From NCBI GenBank assembly GCA_015680685.1, contig MNCI01004181.1:70483-132482 (forward strand): 62,000 nucleotides of DNA, read 5' to 3'. Origin of the DNA: Gnetum montanum (taxonomy: Eukaryota > Streptophyta > Gnetopsida > Gnetales > Gnetaceae). Under the pieces are notes generated by a model that was not told the origin of the DNA, did not search any database, and saw only the letters and a program-made list of their open reading frames with translations. Below, in pieces: positions 10,727 to 21,601 of the stretch (position 1 is the first letter of the stretch; every line of letters begins with the position of its first letter). Both the position numbers and the translations under genes were made by a program.

Positions 10727-11995
10727 TTTCAAAATTAATAAGTGATTTTTCCATTTTTTGTTTTAAATTTATTTTCACTTTTCACATTCTTTGACATTTT
10801 CTTATTCTTTTATACTTTTCCATTCTTCAATTTTTCATATTGTTTTACATTTTTCAATCCTTTCACATTTTTCAATTCTTTAAACATTTTTCATTCTTTA
10901 CACTTTTTCCCAATTTTTACTATCTTTTTCATTTCTTTCATACTTCATTTTCAAATCCTTTATACATAATTTTCACTACAAATAAGGCATCTCATAAATA
11001 AAGGCAAGATGTAACCCAATGCTATGAAGATTTCGCTATGTTATCAAATCATAAGGAACTAATTGTTTACATAGTGAGACTACAACATCCATCCATCCAT
11101 TCCAATAATAAGTAGTTCTTACCATGGCCATAATGATATTCTTTCCATCATAAAACTAAGAATAAATCTGTGATCATTATGCCTAGACAGAAAAGTGAAG
11201 AACCAAGTGGAATGTAAAGGATGTGACATTAAGGGGGATTTGTGGATTTTCTCATATTGCTATTGTGAGTTCTATCCTATTGCTAAGGAAATATTATATT
11301 ATTGTAGATCTAATAAAAAATAAGAGTAAGAGTATGATAAGTGCTACCTTATCATGTCACTGGAAAGACATGTTACCCATGCCTAAAGGTAGTCCTCTGG
11401 TAAGGTCGACATAGTTAAAAATAAAACTCATGCAAAAAATAAATTTTGGGGGGTCCCATTGGAAAGACATGTTATCCATGCCTAAAGGTAGGCAGCTTCT
11501 TGAGAATTTAAATAATAATAATAATAAAGAGTGCAATGAATAAACTCCTCCCTTGAACAATATGCCAAGTGGTAATGCTCCTTACAACAATGGTAGTCTT
11601 ATGGTTATAACTCTTAGAGATGAAACAATGCAATCTCTCTAGAAAGTGGTTTGGACTTGGTTTGTATCTTGAAAAGAAGGGCTAATTATTACCTTAACCA
11701 TCAATAGCACACAAGGATTCATTATGCCTATGGTAAGATACCTCATGTCCCAATGTCAACAATCCTTTCTATAGTCCATCTCATCTCACTGTATATTTAA
11801 TCATAAATTGTGGTTTTGTATAATATAGCATTAATTTTCCCAATTTGGTGATAGTAACATGTGTATTTTGCTAACCAAGTATGTCTTACATTCAACTCCT
11901 TGAGTGCTTAAGGACACTTTTAGGCGTGTTTATACAAGGGCACTAAGGGTTGGAGCCTACTTTGGGGAGGATCCACTTGTATAACTCTTGTATTT
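10711..11995 (+). other. Conserved non-coding region between coding part and ORF3 (element F)
   Basis: It starts with a tract of about 240 nt made of T runs with repeated CATTTTTCAAT and CATTCTTT words (10740-10980). Then come the blocks shared with D, C, G and A: CATCCATCCATTCC, GTGACATTAAGGGGGATTTG (11223), GGAAAGACATGTTA twice (11349 and 11460), AAACTCCTCCCTTG, and CTTTGGGGAGGATCCACTTG near 11960. No frame is conserved among the copies. Confidence 0.7.
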
Positions 11996-12917
11996 CATAC
12001 TTGCCAAGCAATTCCACATAATCTTGTTCCTTCCAAAACATCTAATAAAATTCCCATATCATCTAATAATCTATCCATACATAAAAAATTCATTATTCAT
12101 TTCTTATCCATACTATAAACTTTCATTGCTCAAGATTCCTTTTTCATGAACCTTGAACACTAAGTTGTTGAAACTTGTGCATCACTCATAGCCGTGATCC
12201 TCTAATAAGCTTTAGATCTTCTAGACATTCCATTTGACTGATTTTTTAAAAGAAAAATCAATGAAAAATTTGAACTTTTTAATGGTGACGTCATAGTTTC
12301 AATGTCATATCTATGATGTGTGATCTATGATATTGCGCATATACAAATAGTATATATACATGCAAGAGTTAGTGAAATTTTTCATTTCTCTCATTTGTAG
12401 CAAGAGAAGTTTTTGTAGTTTTTCCTTAGCCCATTGCACACTACCTTCCAAAGGCCATAACTTCAACCTTGTAGCTCCAATTTCCAAAACTCTTAAATCT
12501 TGGTGATTTCACAACACTTAACTTAGTCGTGGGGGATGTATTGCATAATATATAAATGAACAAAAATTTGAAAATTTGAGCCATAAATTCCTAATGTCTA
12601 GAAGATATTATAAAGGATAAGTATAAAGAGATAATAAGAATCTTAAAGTTAATAAAACAAATTAAGGCCAAAAAGATTCAAATAATACTCTTAATAGACC
12701 ACATCAACTATTTTAGGCCATAATAAGCAAGGAAAATGATAGAAGGTCATAAGTAACTAAAAGATATAACACCTAAGGGGTTCCTTTTTGAAAAATTTTT
12801 GAACTATATAATTGTAATAAGATAAGAACTTAATCTAACCAAGGGTATGAACAAGGTAAATAACTATTAAGAATTAATAAGAACACCCTAATAATTTCAA
12901 ACCCTTGTTGATTGCAA
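11996..12917 (+). other. Leader segment upstream of ORF3 in element F
   Basis: This non-coding stretch has a TGACGTCA bZIP-type site (12286-12293), a GATATTGCGC piece like the U3 repeats, a TATA-like TATATATACA (12351-12360) and the AGTCGTGGGGG motif (12525-12535). It ends with CTAAT (branch A about 12891) and a mutated acceptor (TTGCAA instead of TTGCAG) next to the ORF3 ATG. Confidence 0.5.
12525..12535 (+). other. Internal polypurine-tract-like motif (ii), element F
   Basis: AGTCGTGGGGG, preceded by AACTT as in D, lies 393 bp before the ORF3 start. Confidence 0.6.
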
Positions 12918-13491
12918 ATGGGCTTAAAGAGGATACTAGAAGGAGGACCTTCACAACACTGGAGCAAAAGAGAAAGAGGCCATGGGCTGAGCGGGGGAGC
13001 AAACCCCACAAGCTAAACACGTAGAGAAGGAGGCTCAATCATATAATATTCATCAAGAAACTCCTACTACAGAGCACTTAGCTGAAGAAGAGGTAGAAAT
13101 TCCACAAGCATGTAAACAAGAAAAGTGCCTCACATTGTCACTAGACTGCCTTTAGGCCATCTAAGAAGATCGATCATGTCCATGATCATCATGGAACTGA
13201 ATTTTGGTCTCTTTATGGAATTTGCTCTAGAAGTAGTAAAGACATAACTCCAAGTGTCTTCATTATGGCCCACACTAACCAATAGTGGTGAATGAAACTT
13301 AGGAGAAACCTACCAATTCTGGTAGAACAAATAGGCTGATGCTATAGTGAAACTTGAAGGAGTCTTTGTGTCATACCTAGTAGAGAGGACATGTGAAAAA
13401 AGAAGATAGAGACAGAAGAGGAGAAACTTTCCAGAAGCTTGATGACAAAGGAAAGAAGCCGATGGAAGAGCCATCACCACCCAAAATATGA
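12918..13491 (+). pseudogene. ORF3 of element F, short form
   Basis: The ATG at 12918 begins MGLKR, close to D and C; a basic SKRERG stretch follows. Weak similarity to the WYLG...FW..N.E..I segment of C and D is seen around 13300. The frame ends MEEPSPPK then TGA at 13489-13491, equivalent to MEEPPPPGTT of D. It is broken by many stops and, like D, lacks most of the coiled-coil part. Confidence 0.55.
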
Positions 13492-13669
13492 ACTACATCA
13501 AGCCACTTCAAATTTTGTTTTTGTTTTGTAATGTAATTATGTCATTTTTGTACACACCACTGTGTCAGAATTAGTCAGTAGTTAGTGTCAATCAATAATC
13601 CCATCATTTCCAATTTTTTGTAAAGAAAGTTCAATCCTATCTTGTTAACTCGAGGACGAGTTTCTACTC
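13492..13669 (+). other. ORF3 3' flank of element F
   Basis: This short AT-rich stretch between the ORF3 stop and the polypurine tract holds TTTGTTTTTGTTTTG and the near-palindrome CTCGAGGACGAG (13649-13660), as in D. No gene is seen. Confidence 0.45.
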
Positions 13670-13682
13670 AGTCGTGGGGCTA
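13670..13682 (+). other. 3' polypurine tract of element F
   Basis: AGTCGTGGGGCTA sits directly before the 3' LTR and after CTCGAGGACGAG. Confidence 0.75.
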
Positions 13683-14635
13683 TGATGAAGCATCGGTTGG
13701 TTGCATCGATGTAGTCATGTTGAGGTATGCCTCGATGCATCTATTTGCGAAAAAGTCATTTTTTGTCTACCAATGATATCATAGTTACAATATCATATCT
13801 ATGATGTTGTAGATTTGATATCATATCTCATGATACGTTATCATAAATCTAATATCACAGGATGTGTGTAGCCTATAAATATAACACTTAGGCACACGGA
13901 TCTAAAGAAGTTTCATTCCATCCTTAGGTAGAATCTTGTAGTTCGTTTTTGTAGATTTAGCAATAGAGTGAATACTCACAATGTAGTGTTGAGCAATTGT
14001 ACAGAATCTTTATTCGAGTGAAGTGTACTTGGGCATAGTTCATGACCAGAAATAAAGATCAAGATTGCTTTTCATCATTGTAGCAACCACTTAGTTTTAC
14101 TATTCTACATAGCATAGTTGTTACTATTTTCTTAGTTTAATCATTTACATTTCCAAGTACTTTACATTCTTGTTCATTAGTAAAGCAAAATGAGTACAAC
14201 TGGTTTTGAGTGTTTAAGTGTAATTGTTTGGTAATCCCAATAGTGTTATTGCTTGGTTCGCCCAGTAGCATAATGCTTGGTAATCTAGTAATATTTACAT
14301 GAACCCAAGGCATGTACGGTAAGCCAGGATCGAATGTTCATCACTCTAGGCTAGTTTAGATTTACCTTCTTATTTTTAGTTAGATTAAAAACTTAATGTC
14401 TCTATTATCATTAAGATTAGTTTAAGGTTGCAACAACATCAATTATCATATGCCTCACTTTAGACGAAACCATATGTGACAAAGCTACGACTAGTCCAAG
14501 TGGGAAGATAGCCTCATGCGATCAATGCTTAACAATCTAGATGCCATAACTAGTCCCATCCACGAAATTCAATTGGATCATGCATGAACACTTGTGATTT
14601 GTATGGTTGGGTGTAGGGGTACTTGCTGCTCATCA
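13683..14635 (+). repeat. 3' LTR of element F
   Basis: This 953-bp LTR runs from TGATGAAG to CTCATCA and pairs with 6919-7875. GATATCAT repeats lie at about 13785-13860, and TATAAATATA at 13873-13882. It is followed by the CTAAC duplication. Confidence 0.93.
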
Positions 14636-15155
14636 CTAACTTAGCATAGAAATTACTTTAATGCAATTTACTTTTATTTGCACATAGCGTAATGTTTACT
14701 TCCCTTGCATTTAGTTAATATTTTAATTCCAAATATACATTAATTACATGGAATGAGTATGATTAATTTCGAGCATAAATACATTACAATTTGGTAATCT
14801 CAATATTGTTGACACTTGATATGCCCAATAGGGCACATGTGATGACCCTACAACAATAACATAAGTTTAAGATGTGTATGACAAGTTGGGAACGATTACT
14901 CATTACTTAGGCTTTAATTTGTGTACTTCGGTAAATTAGATTAAACCTTAATATTTTAATAATACTTTACTCACAACCCTACAACATCAAAATCATGTCT
15001 TAGTTATACTTAATCATACGCACTAAGTGGAAAGATAGCAACCTATGATCACGTTTAATGATCTATGTATTCTACTAGTTTAGTTCATGGATTACAATCA
15101 AGTCATCTCAACAAAAATTAGCATTTCACCATAGCTTTCTATTGCTACCTCAAAT
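14636..15155 (+). repeat. 3' LTR of element E, right part
   Basis: After the CTAAC duplication the interrupted E LTR resumes (TTAGCATAGAAATTACTTTAA). It keeps family features: a GGAATGAGTATGATTAATTTCGAGC stretch like the other LTRs, GGTAATCTCAATA, AAGTGGGAAGA-like and CATGGATTACAATC words. The end is not clear; about 15155 is my best alignment. Confidence 0.6.
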
Positions 15156-16125
15156 CCTTTTACTATTTTACGTTCAAGCATAGATGTTGAAAGTGATGTG
15201 AATGTTGTTAGAATTAGGGCAATCCTTTTTACTAATAACTAATTTTTCTTCTCTTTATTTTTCCAAGCATTAATTGTAAGGTTGTACACTTGAGTAGAGA
15301 TACTTCACGAAAATTGTAGAAGAATATAATGATGCCTCTAGTGTGACTCAAACTAGCAGAGTTAACTACTTGAGCCACCTATCACTAGCCATGCCACTTA
15401 GAACATATAGCTTAGGTCGTTAGCTTACTCTTTAAAAAGGATTTACAAACAAGAGCTTGCTAGCTCAAGCAATACTATGGTTATGTTTTTAAAAATATCA
15501 TGTTGGCTATGTGTCTTGGAATGTACTTATCAATGATTTTTAATACAACTATTAATTATGACTTTGTTTGTTATCTGGATTTAAGTTGACTTGAGGTTCA
15601 AATTTCTCTGGCCTCAAAGAAATTCGAATTAAGCCCCTTTCCTAATTGCTTAAAAAAAAAAACATAAAACCAAACAAAAAAAATTGAAAAAATATCTTGC
15701 ATATGAAGCAACTCATATTGGTAAATAGAAAATAACAAGTTGTTGTGACTTAATTTCCAACATTTTTTTTAGCTTACATAGGCTTTTCTTTTAATTGTTG
15801 CAACTATTCTCTTTTCGGCATCTTACTTACAGTTGCTTTGATTCAAGCTTTTAACAAATCCTGGATTTTGCAGCTTTACCTTTCTTGACTTTAAAGATCA
15901 CAAATATTGATGTGTTTTAATATATTTCTAATAGATCCAATTTTTCCCTTTTTTACCGAATTGTCAAGTCTCCAAGTTTTTCCCACTTGTTTCTCAAGCA
16001 TGAATGGGGTATTTACCCAAGTTTTTAATTAGGGAGACCTATAATGAAGTCTCTACACCCCTCTTAGAACATATAGCTAACGTAATATGTCAGTAAACCT
16101 TAACCATAATGTAAAGGCCCCTTAA
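15156..16125. other. Unassigned AT-rich sequence with SINE-like scraps
   Basis: No gene is seen. GGTTCAAATTTC (about 15596) resembles an RNA polymerase III B box and is followed by an A run (15651-15662), which would fit the end of an old SINE. CTTAGAACATATAGCT occurs at about 15398 and again near 16063. Confidence 0.3.
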
Positions 16126-16899
16126 AGCAGCTATAGCTTAGCTAATTTGGCTCACACTTTAATCCTTAGAGATACGGGTTCAGATTGAAGTACCGGCAGT
16201 GTTTCTCAAATTCTTAACGCATCCGTTACTGAAACAACCCAAAATGTGAACCCTCCTTCCTAAGTATTTATCCGGAGAGGCGGTGCCCTTCCTTCCAGAC
16301 TGCCGAAGAAGTTCCCAAGCGCTTTCAGATCTTACTCTTAGGGATCGGTCAAGGTCCTCATCGCATCTTTGAAGAGGGTTTGCAGTAAGCTGCAGCCATT
16401 TTGGTATGTTTTGTTTGTTTTGGTTCATGTTACAGACGAATTTGTGTGGTCAAGGGCTACTGCTAAGGAATCATCTGGCTATGAGTTTTATGCCAGTAAT
16501 TGTTGCACTGTCCTTGCTTTTCCTTATTCCCTTATCGTCGTAGTATGGTTGTATTGATCTATTCATTAGTAAGCTTGTGTTGATCTATTCATTCTTATCT
16601 CTGAAATCTTGCGAAGAGTTTATTTCTTTTATTTTCTGCTTTTCTGAATACCTGTACAGGGCAAAGGGTTGTATATTAGGATTCTGGAGTTGATTTTATT
16701 TGATAGGCGAATTTAGAAAGTCCCGGTATGGAAATGCTTACTTAATTGCTTCTAGTTGGGGTAGAAAGTTGTAGGTTCATGCGTGATACCGTGAATTTTA
16801 GCCGATGTCTTAAATGATCGGGGAAGAAGTATGTACTTGTCTATGCAATTTTTTTTAAATCTCAAAGAATTTCTTAAGTCTGATTTTTGTGTTTTCTAT
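16126..16899. other. Possible host gene remnant (exon/intron-like), unrecognised
   Basis: From 16130 to 16405 the sequence is richer in G and C than its surroundings. It ends in a donor-like TTTTGGTATGTTTTG. The best plus-strand frame contains PERRCPSFQ and EEVPKRFQ before a stop; a minus-strand frame (16180-16428) is also open. I recognise neither. 16410-16899 is T-rich and intron-like. A box-like TAGCTTAGCT (16130) and GGGTTCAG (16177) could instead mark a tRNA-derived SINE. Confidence 0.25.
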
Positions 16900-17289
16900 A
16901 GATCTATAATTGCTGTTTGTATTTTAAATTCTGAATTATTTGTTTAAAATAAATTCGAGTAGGCTCCATAGTAATAACTACATGTTATAAAGGCATTTGG
17001 GCATGTTCCTTGGAAAATGCATGACTTGGTGCATTATTTTGATGCCATTACATTTGTGGAAGAGTTGGATGAGTTCGGAGCAAAGTGAAGTTTAAAAGGT
17101 CACATCAGATGGATTGTCCTAAGCAGTATCATGTGATGGTGTCAAAATCATGCACCAAGTCATGCATTTTTCATCTTGAAATGCCTTTGCCATGTAGAAA
17201 GAAAATAATTTTGGTGTAGGAACAAGTTTGCCTTTGTTTCAAAATTGTTAGCTTGTGGACCAGCTTAGTCACGAGTTGTTGGAAGCCAT
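16900..17289 (+). repeat. 390-bp direct repeat, copy 1
   Basis: It is nearly identical to 21602-21973 and in the same orientation. It runs from AGATCTATAATTGCTG to TTGGAAGCCAT. It contains an inverted repeat (TGCATGACTTGGTGCAT near 17019 and its complement near 17150). Copy 1 has about 20 bp (around 17185) that copy 2 lacks. Confidence 0.9.
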
Positions 17290-17293
17290 AAGT

Positions 17294-17873
17294 GTAACCT
17301 GCATTACGCGTTTCCACGTTTACGTGTATGTTAATTCATCAAGGTGGCCTCCATATATGGTAATGCGTTTATGCGTTGGCATTGGGTCTCTTATTTTTTT
17401 TCGATTTTGTGGCCTATAAATTAGTTCTTGATGGGAGAACAAAGGCACCACGAATCATAGTAGGATTGCAGTTTTGGTCGTTTATAGGTTGCATATACCA
17501 TCGTTGCAGAGCGCCAGTGTGAAAGAAGAATCTAAACGCTAAGTTTAATTCAAGACATCAATGGGTGGAGGTCAATTCCATTTGCTTCTTTCAACCATTG
17601 ATGCCTTGAATTAAACTTGGCGTTCGGATTCTTCTTTTACATCAGCACTTTGCAATGATGGTGTATGCAACCTTTAAGCAACTAGAAGAATTGCAATCTT
17701 GCTGTGATTCGTGGTGCCTTTGTTCTTCCATTATAGGCCATAGAATCGGTTACCATGAGAAATTAGCAAAAAATAAGAGACCCAATGTCAACACGTAAAT
17801 GTGTTATTAGATATGGAGGCCACCTTGATGCATTAACGTACGCATAAATGGGAAAATGCGTAACACATGTTAC
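17294..17873. repeat. 580-bp foldback (inverted-repeat) element
   Basis: Two arms of about 270-280 bp (17294 to about 17564, and about 17594 to 17873) are reverse complements with moderate divergence, around a loop of about 29 nt. The ends are GTAAC...GTTAC, and TTACGC and AAGGTGGCCTCCATAT are shared by both arms. No frame is seen. It looks like a foldback-type or MITE-like DNA element, or an inverted duplication; no clear target duplication flanks it. Confidence 0.85.
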
Positions 17874-18163
17874 GATGTCCCACTTGGGTCTCCATATTTA
17901 ATCAAGTTCAGAGTTGAAAAAATAAATACATGAATCATGGCGATAGTTTTTCTTAATGTAAGTATTATCTTCCATGTATTACAGTGCATTATCTCTCAAA
18001 CATAATTCTTTATATGGTAACTAGCTTTATGAATAAACCAATGTTTATTCTGGGTCCTACCATATGTGAATTTTATCTTATAATTGTATGTGCAAACCAT
18101 ATGAGAAAATAGCACAAATGAATAAGAGTTTTATTAAGATTGTAAAGTTGTATGTACAACAAA
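17874..18163 (-). other. 3' flank of the copia fragment
   Basis: Read on the minus strand this follows the RNase H stop. It is AT-rich, holds AATAAAAC soon after the stop, and has no LTR-like end. No gene is seen. Confidence 0.35.
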
Positions 18164-18690
18164 TTATATTATAGAATCAAGTCCCATCTGAACTACATGA
18201 TCCTTAAATGACTTCGGTGGCATTCTTTTTGTAAAAGGATAAACTATTATCAATTCAGTGCGTATATGCTCAATGACCACTTTGTTTTCCTTAATGCATT
18301 CTTTTATGGCTAAGTACTTTATGTCGATGTGTTTACTTCGATTGCCACTCTTATTATTCTTAGCCATAAAGACATCAACTAAATTGTCACAAAACATTCT
18401 TAATGGCCTAAATATAGAATCCATAATTCTAAGCCTTGATATGAAACTCTTTAACCATACACCATGTGAAGTAGCCTCAAAACAAGAAATGCACTTTGCC
18501 TTCATGGTGGAAGTAGCAACCAAAGTTTGCTTTCCACTCCTCCAGCTAGCATAAAAACATAACCGGATGTTGATTTTTGTGAATCAACATAGCTAGCGAA
18601 GTCTGAATTGGAGTAGTAAGTCACCTCTAAGGAGTTAGTTTGTTTATACATAAGCATGTAATCTTTTGTACCTTGAAGGTACCTCATCAC
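18164..18690 (-). pseudogene. copia RNase H domain
   Basis: RNase H removes the RNA strand during cDNA synthesis. Two overlapping open parts (18502-18690 and 18164-18523) are joined by a frameshift. They show SDFASYVDSQKSTSGYVFML, the usual copia signature, then LVATSTM-like and CISCFEATSHGVW, MFCDN, and SKHIDIKY. The stop at 18164 is at the usual C-terminus. Confidence 0.85.
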
Positions 18691-19640
18691 TTTCTTTGCA
18701 ACCCTTTAGTGGTTAATACCTGGATTACTTTGATATCTTATTAGCATTCACATAGCAAATGCAATGTTAGGTCTTGTGCAAACTTGAGCATACATAAGGC
18801 TTTCAACAGTTGAAGCATGCAGGATGTTGCTCATTTGACTTTTCTCTAAATCATTCATAGGGAACTGGTTTAAATTGAACTTGTCACCCTTTACAATGGG
18901 TGGTATACTTGGTGAACAATCTTTGATCCGAAACCTCTCTAAAACTTTATTGATATGGGTTTCCTGCGACAGTCCTAGAATACATCTAGATCTGTCCCTA
19001 TGGATCTGAATGCCAATGACATAAGATGCCTCACTCGTATCTTTCATGTCAAAATTCTTAGAGAGAAAATGTTTCACTTCGTATAGAAATCCACTATTAT
19101 TGGTTGCAAGAAGGATATCATCCACATTTAGAACAAGGAAACAAATTTTGCTTCCATTGACCTTTTGGTATATACATTGATCCATGATGTTTTTTTCAAA
19201 ACCAAATGAAGTGATGATATCATGGAATTTTAAGTACAATTGATGGAAGGCTTGTTTCAATCCATATATGGATTTCTTGAGCTTGCATACCAATTGCTCA
19301 CCATTACTAGAGGAAAACCCTTCAGGTTGTTTCGTGTCAACCTCTTCTTCTAGATGACCATTGAGGAATGTTATTTTAACATCCATTTAATGTAATTCAA
19401 GATCAAAATGGGCAACCAATGCCATGATAACATGAAGGGAGTCCTTCTTAGATACAGGAGAAAAGGTCTCCTTATAATCTATTCCCTCTTTCTGAGTGAA
19501 CCCTTTAGCGACAAGTTTGACCTTATATCTTTCAATGTTGCCCAATGAGTCTTTCTTAGTTTTGAAGACCTATTTGCATCCAATGGCTTTTACACCATCA
19601 GACAACTTTACAAGATCCTAAACTCCATTAAATGACACAG
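18691..19640 (-). pseudogene. copia reverse transcriptase domain
   Basis: The domain copies element RNA into DNA. The N-terminal part (19387-19620) shows VFKTKKDSLGNIERYK and LVAKGFTQKEGIDY. The open part (18748-19386) shows MDVKITFLNG, KLKKSIYGLKQ and NVDDILL, where copia usually has YVDDILL. A stop follows the domain's LELH motif and another lies near the end, so the polyprotein is broken. Confidence 0.88.
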
Positions 19641-20283
19641 AGTTCATCTCGGCTTTCATGGCATCATACCACAAGTTAGATTCCTTACAACTCATGGCTT
19701 GTGAAAACGGTTTGGGATCATTTTCGACTCCTATGTTGTAGTTAGACTCTTGTAGATACACCATATAGTCACTAGGAATTGTTGATCTCCTTACTCTAGT
19801 AGATCTTCTTAATGTTGGTTCATTATTCTCTTGAGGATCATGATGTTCAACAGGTTGTTTAACATGTTTTGGTATCTGTTGTTCAGCTGAATCTACTACT
19901 TCTTGATCAGTAGTTTGTGGAACTTTAATGATTGGTTGTTGTTCATTATGCATTTGTGCCTTAGGTGTATTGTGCACAACAATAAGTTTATCATTTGAAG
20001 TAGCAGGTTGAGCATCTATATGATCTATCTCATGAACAATGTTTCAAGATCTACTGCTCCCACTAGTCAAGTCATTCCCAAGAAATTTAGCATTCCTTGA
20101 TTCCACAAACCTAGTAGTATGTGATGGGTAATAAAATCTGTATCCCTTAGACCATTCAGCATATTCAACGAAATACCCACTTATGGTCCTTGGGTCTAAC
20201 TTCTTTTCTTGTGAATTATAGACTCTTACTTTAGACAGGCATCCCCAAACGCGTATATGTTAGAAACTTGGTTTCCAACCTTT
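19641..20283 (-). pseudogene. copia integrase-RT linker region
   Basis: This variable region between integrase and RT is typical of copia. The open part (19618-19977) is rich in Q, P and E and holds RRSTRVRRSTIPSDYMVYLQ, a motif usual just before copia RT. Upstream (19980-20283) is the integrase C-terminal part with stops. Confidence 0.75.
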
Positions 20284-20997
20284 CTATAATTCAAATGGTG
20301 TCTTTGAGATAGCCTTGGTTGGAACTCGGCTTAATATATACACCGCTGTCTTGAGAGCTTCAATCCACAAGGACTTAGGAAGCTTGGAGCTGCTAAGCAT
20401 ACTCTGCACCATGTCCAATAATGTTTGGTTTCTTCTTTCTGCCACACCATTTTGGTCTGGAGAACCAGGCATAGTGTACTGGGCAACAATTCTATGCTCT
20501 TGAAGAAACTTAGCAAATGGATTAGGTGCTTGTCCATCGTCAGTATATTTACCATAGTATTCACCACCTCTATCAAATCTCACTAACTCTATTTGCTTAT
20601 CGCATTGTTTTTCTACTTCAGCCTTAAACACCTTAAAGACATCTAAAGCTTTGCTTTTGTTATGAAGTAGGTAGAGATACATATATCGTGAGTAATCATC
20701 AATAAAGGTAATGAAATACTTTTGACCATATGCATCCAAATTTGGACTGCAAATATCTGTATGTATGATCTCTAATATGTCTAAACTCCTCTTGGTACAT
20801 TTCTTTGACATAGTAGTCTGCTTTCCCTTTATGCAGTCCACACAAGTGTCAAAGTTAGTAAAATCTAGAGTACTAAGTACTTCATCATTTACTAATCTCT
20901 TTATTCTCTCAATAGAGATATGTCTTAATCTATGATGCCACAACATAGAGGATTTGTCATTCATAACAGATCTCTTAATGCCAGCATGAACACACAT
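20284..20997 (-). pseudogene. copia integrase (zinc-binding and catalytic core)
   Basis: This is an open frame of 237 codons. WHHRLRHIS and CVDCIKGK give the HHCC zinc-binding motif. [15 protein letters not shown] and NGVAERRN carry the D, D and E of the catalytic triad. The frame ends at the PFEL motif with a stop at 20284; relatives continue. Its start at 20997 is only the first methionine after the gag-integrase deletion. Confidence 0.9.
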
Positions 20998-21203
20998 AGA
21001 AGTCTAAGAAGTTTTCTTTTGTAAATTAATGTTGAAAAGACCATCTGTCAATATACCACTTCCAATAAGTTCAGATCTATAATATAGACGGAATATAGTG
21101 TCTGAAAAATTAAAGGAAAATCCCAATGATACAGCATCTGGATTCCTTCTTAATATCAGTTTGTTCAGGCAATTTGACCTTTCACTTGCCTTTGGCTTGT
21201 TCT

Positions 21204-21601
21204 TTATTTTTTTTCTTGTGTGACCAGGTACACACTCTCTTTTGCTTCCATCACAAGTCTACCCTCTTTTTGCACACACATGGTCATTAGTTTATTGATT
21301 GACCATTTGTCCCTATGTGTGTTATAAGAAATCTTGAAGGGTTTGTACTGCAGTGGGAGCATGTTTAAGATGTAGTGCACAAGGAAAGATTTTGACATCT
21401 CAACTTCAAGTGTTCTAAGTTGAGCCGCTATATTCCTCATTTGCATGATGTGTTTACGCACACCATGAATTTCAGTGAGCTTCATGAATGAGAACTTCAT
21501 TATTAAGGTGCTAGCCAATGCTTTGTCTGATTGTTCATCAATTGCCTTCAACAAAATGTGCACATTGTCATATTGTTCTAGTGAACCACACATACCAGTC
21601 G
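21204..21601 (-). pseudogene. copia gag fragment (UBN2-type)
   Basis: SLEQYDNVHILLKAIDEQ, LIMKFSFMKL and LNMLPLQYKPF match the central part of copia Gag (UBN2-type). The N-terminus is cut at 21601 by the border with the 390-bp repeat. After the stop at 21204 the sequence goes within about 80 bp to the pre-integrase region, so the CCHC knuckle and protease are deleted. Confidence 0.75.

Larger units (their letters stand above)
6919..14635 (+). mobile_element. Element F: complete but non-autonomous Athila-like retrotransposon
   Basis: F is bounded by two LTRs (6919-7875 and 13683-14635) and a perfect CTAAC duplication. Between them are a tRNA-Asp-type primer site, gag, a proline/tyrosine/glutamine-rich stretch, a conserved tail also found in A, the non-coding region, a short ORF3 and a polypurine tract. 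No sign of protease active site, RT, RH or IN remains: gag runs almost straight into the tail. F would therefore have depended on another copy for enzymes, like gag-only elements. It is nested in the 3' LTR of E. The two LTRs differ at many sites, mostly transitions, so it is old. Confidence 0.9.
18164..21601 (-). mobile_element. Ty1/copia pol fragment without LTRs
   Basis: On the minus strand the order is gag part, integrase, linker, reverse transcriptase, RNase H, which is the copia order (integrase before RT). No LTR, primer site or gag start is present, and the zinc knuckle and protease are missing between gag and integrase. It lies between the two copies of the 390-bp repeat and beside the foldback. 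Stops and frameshifts make it a relic, though domains are well readable. Confidence 0.9.
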
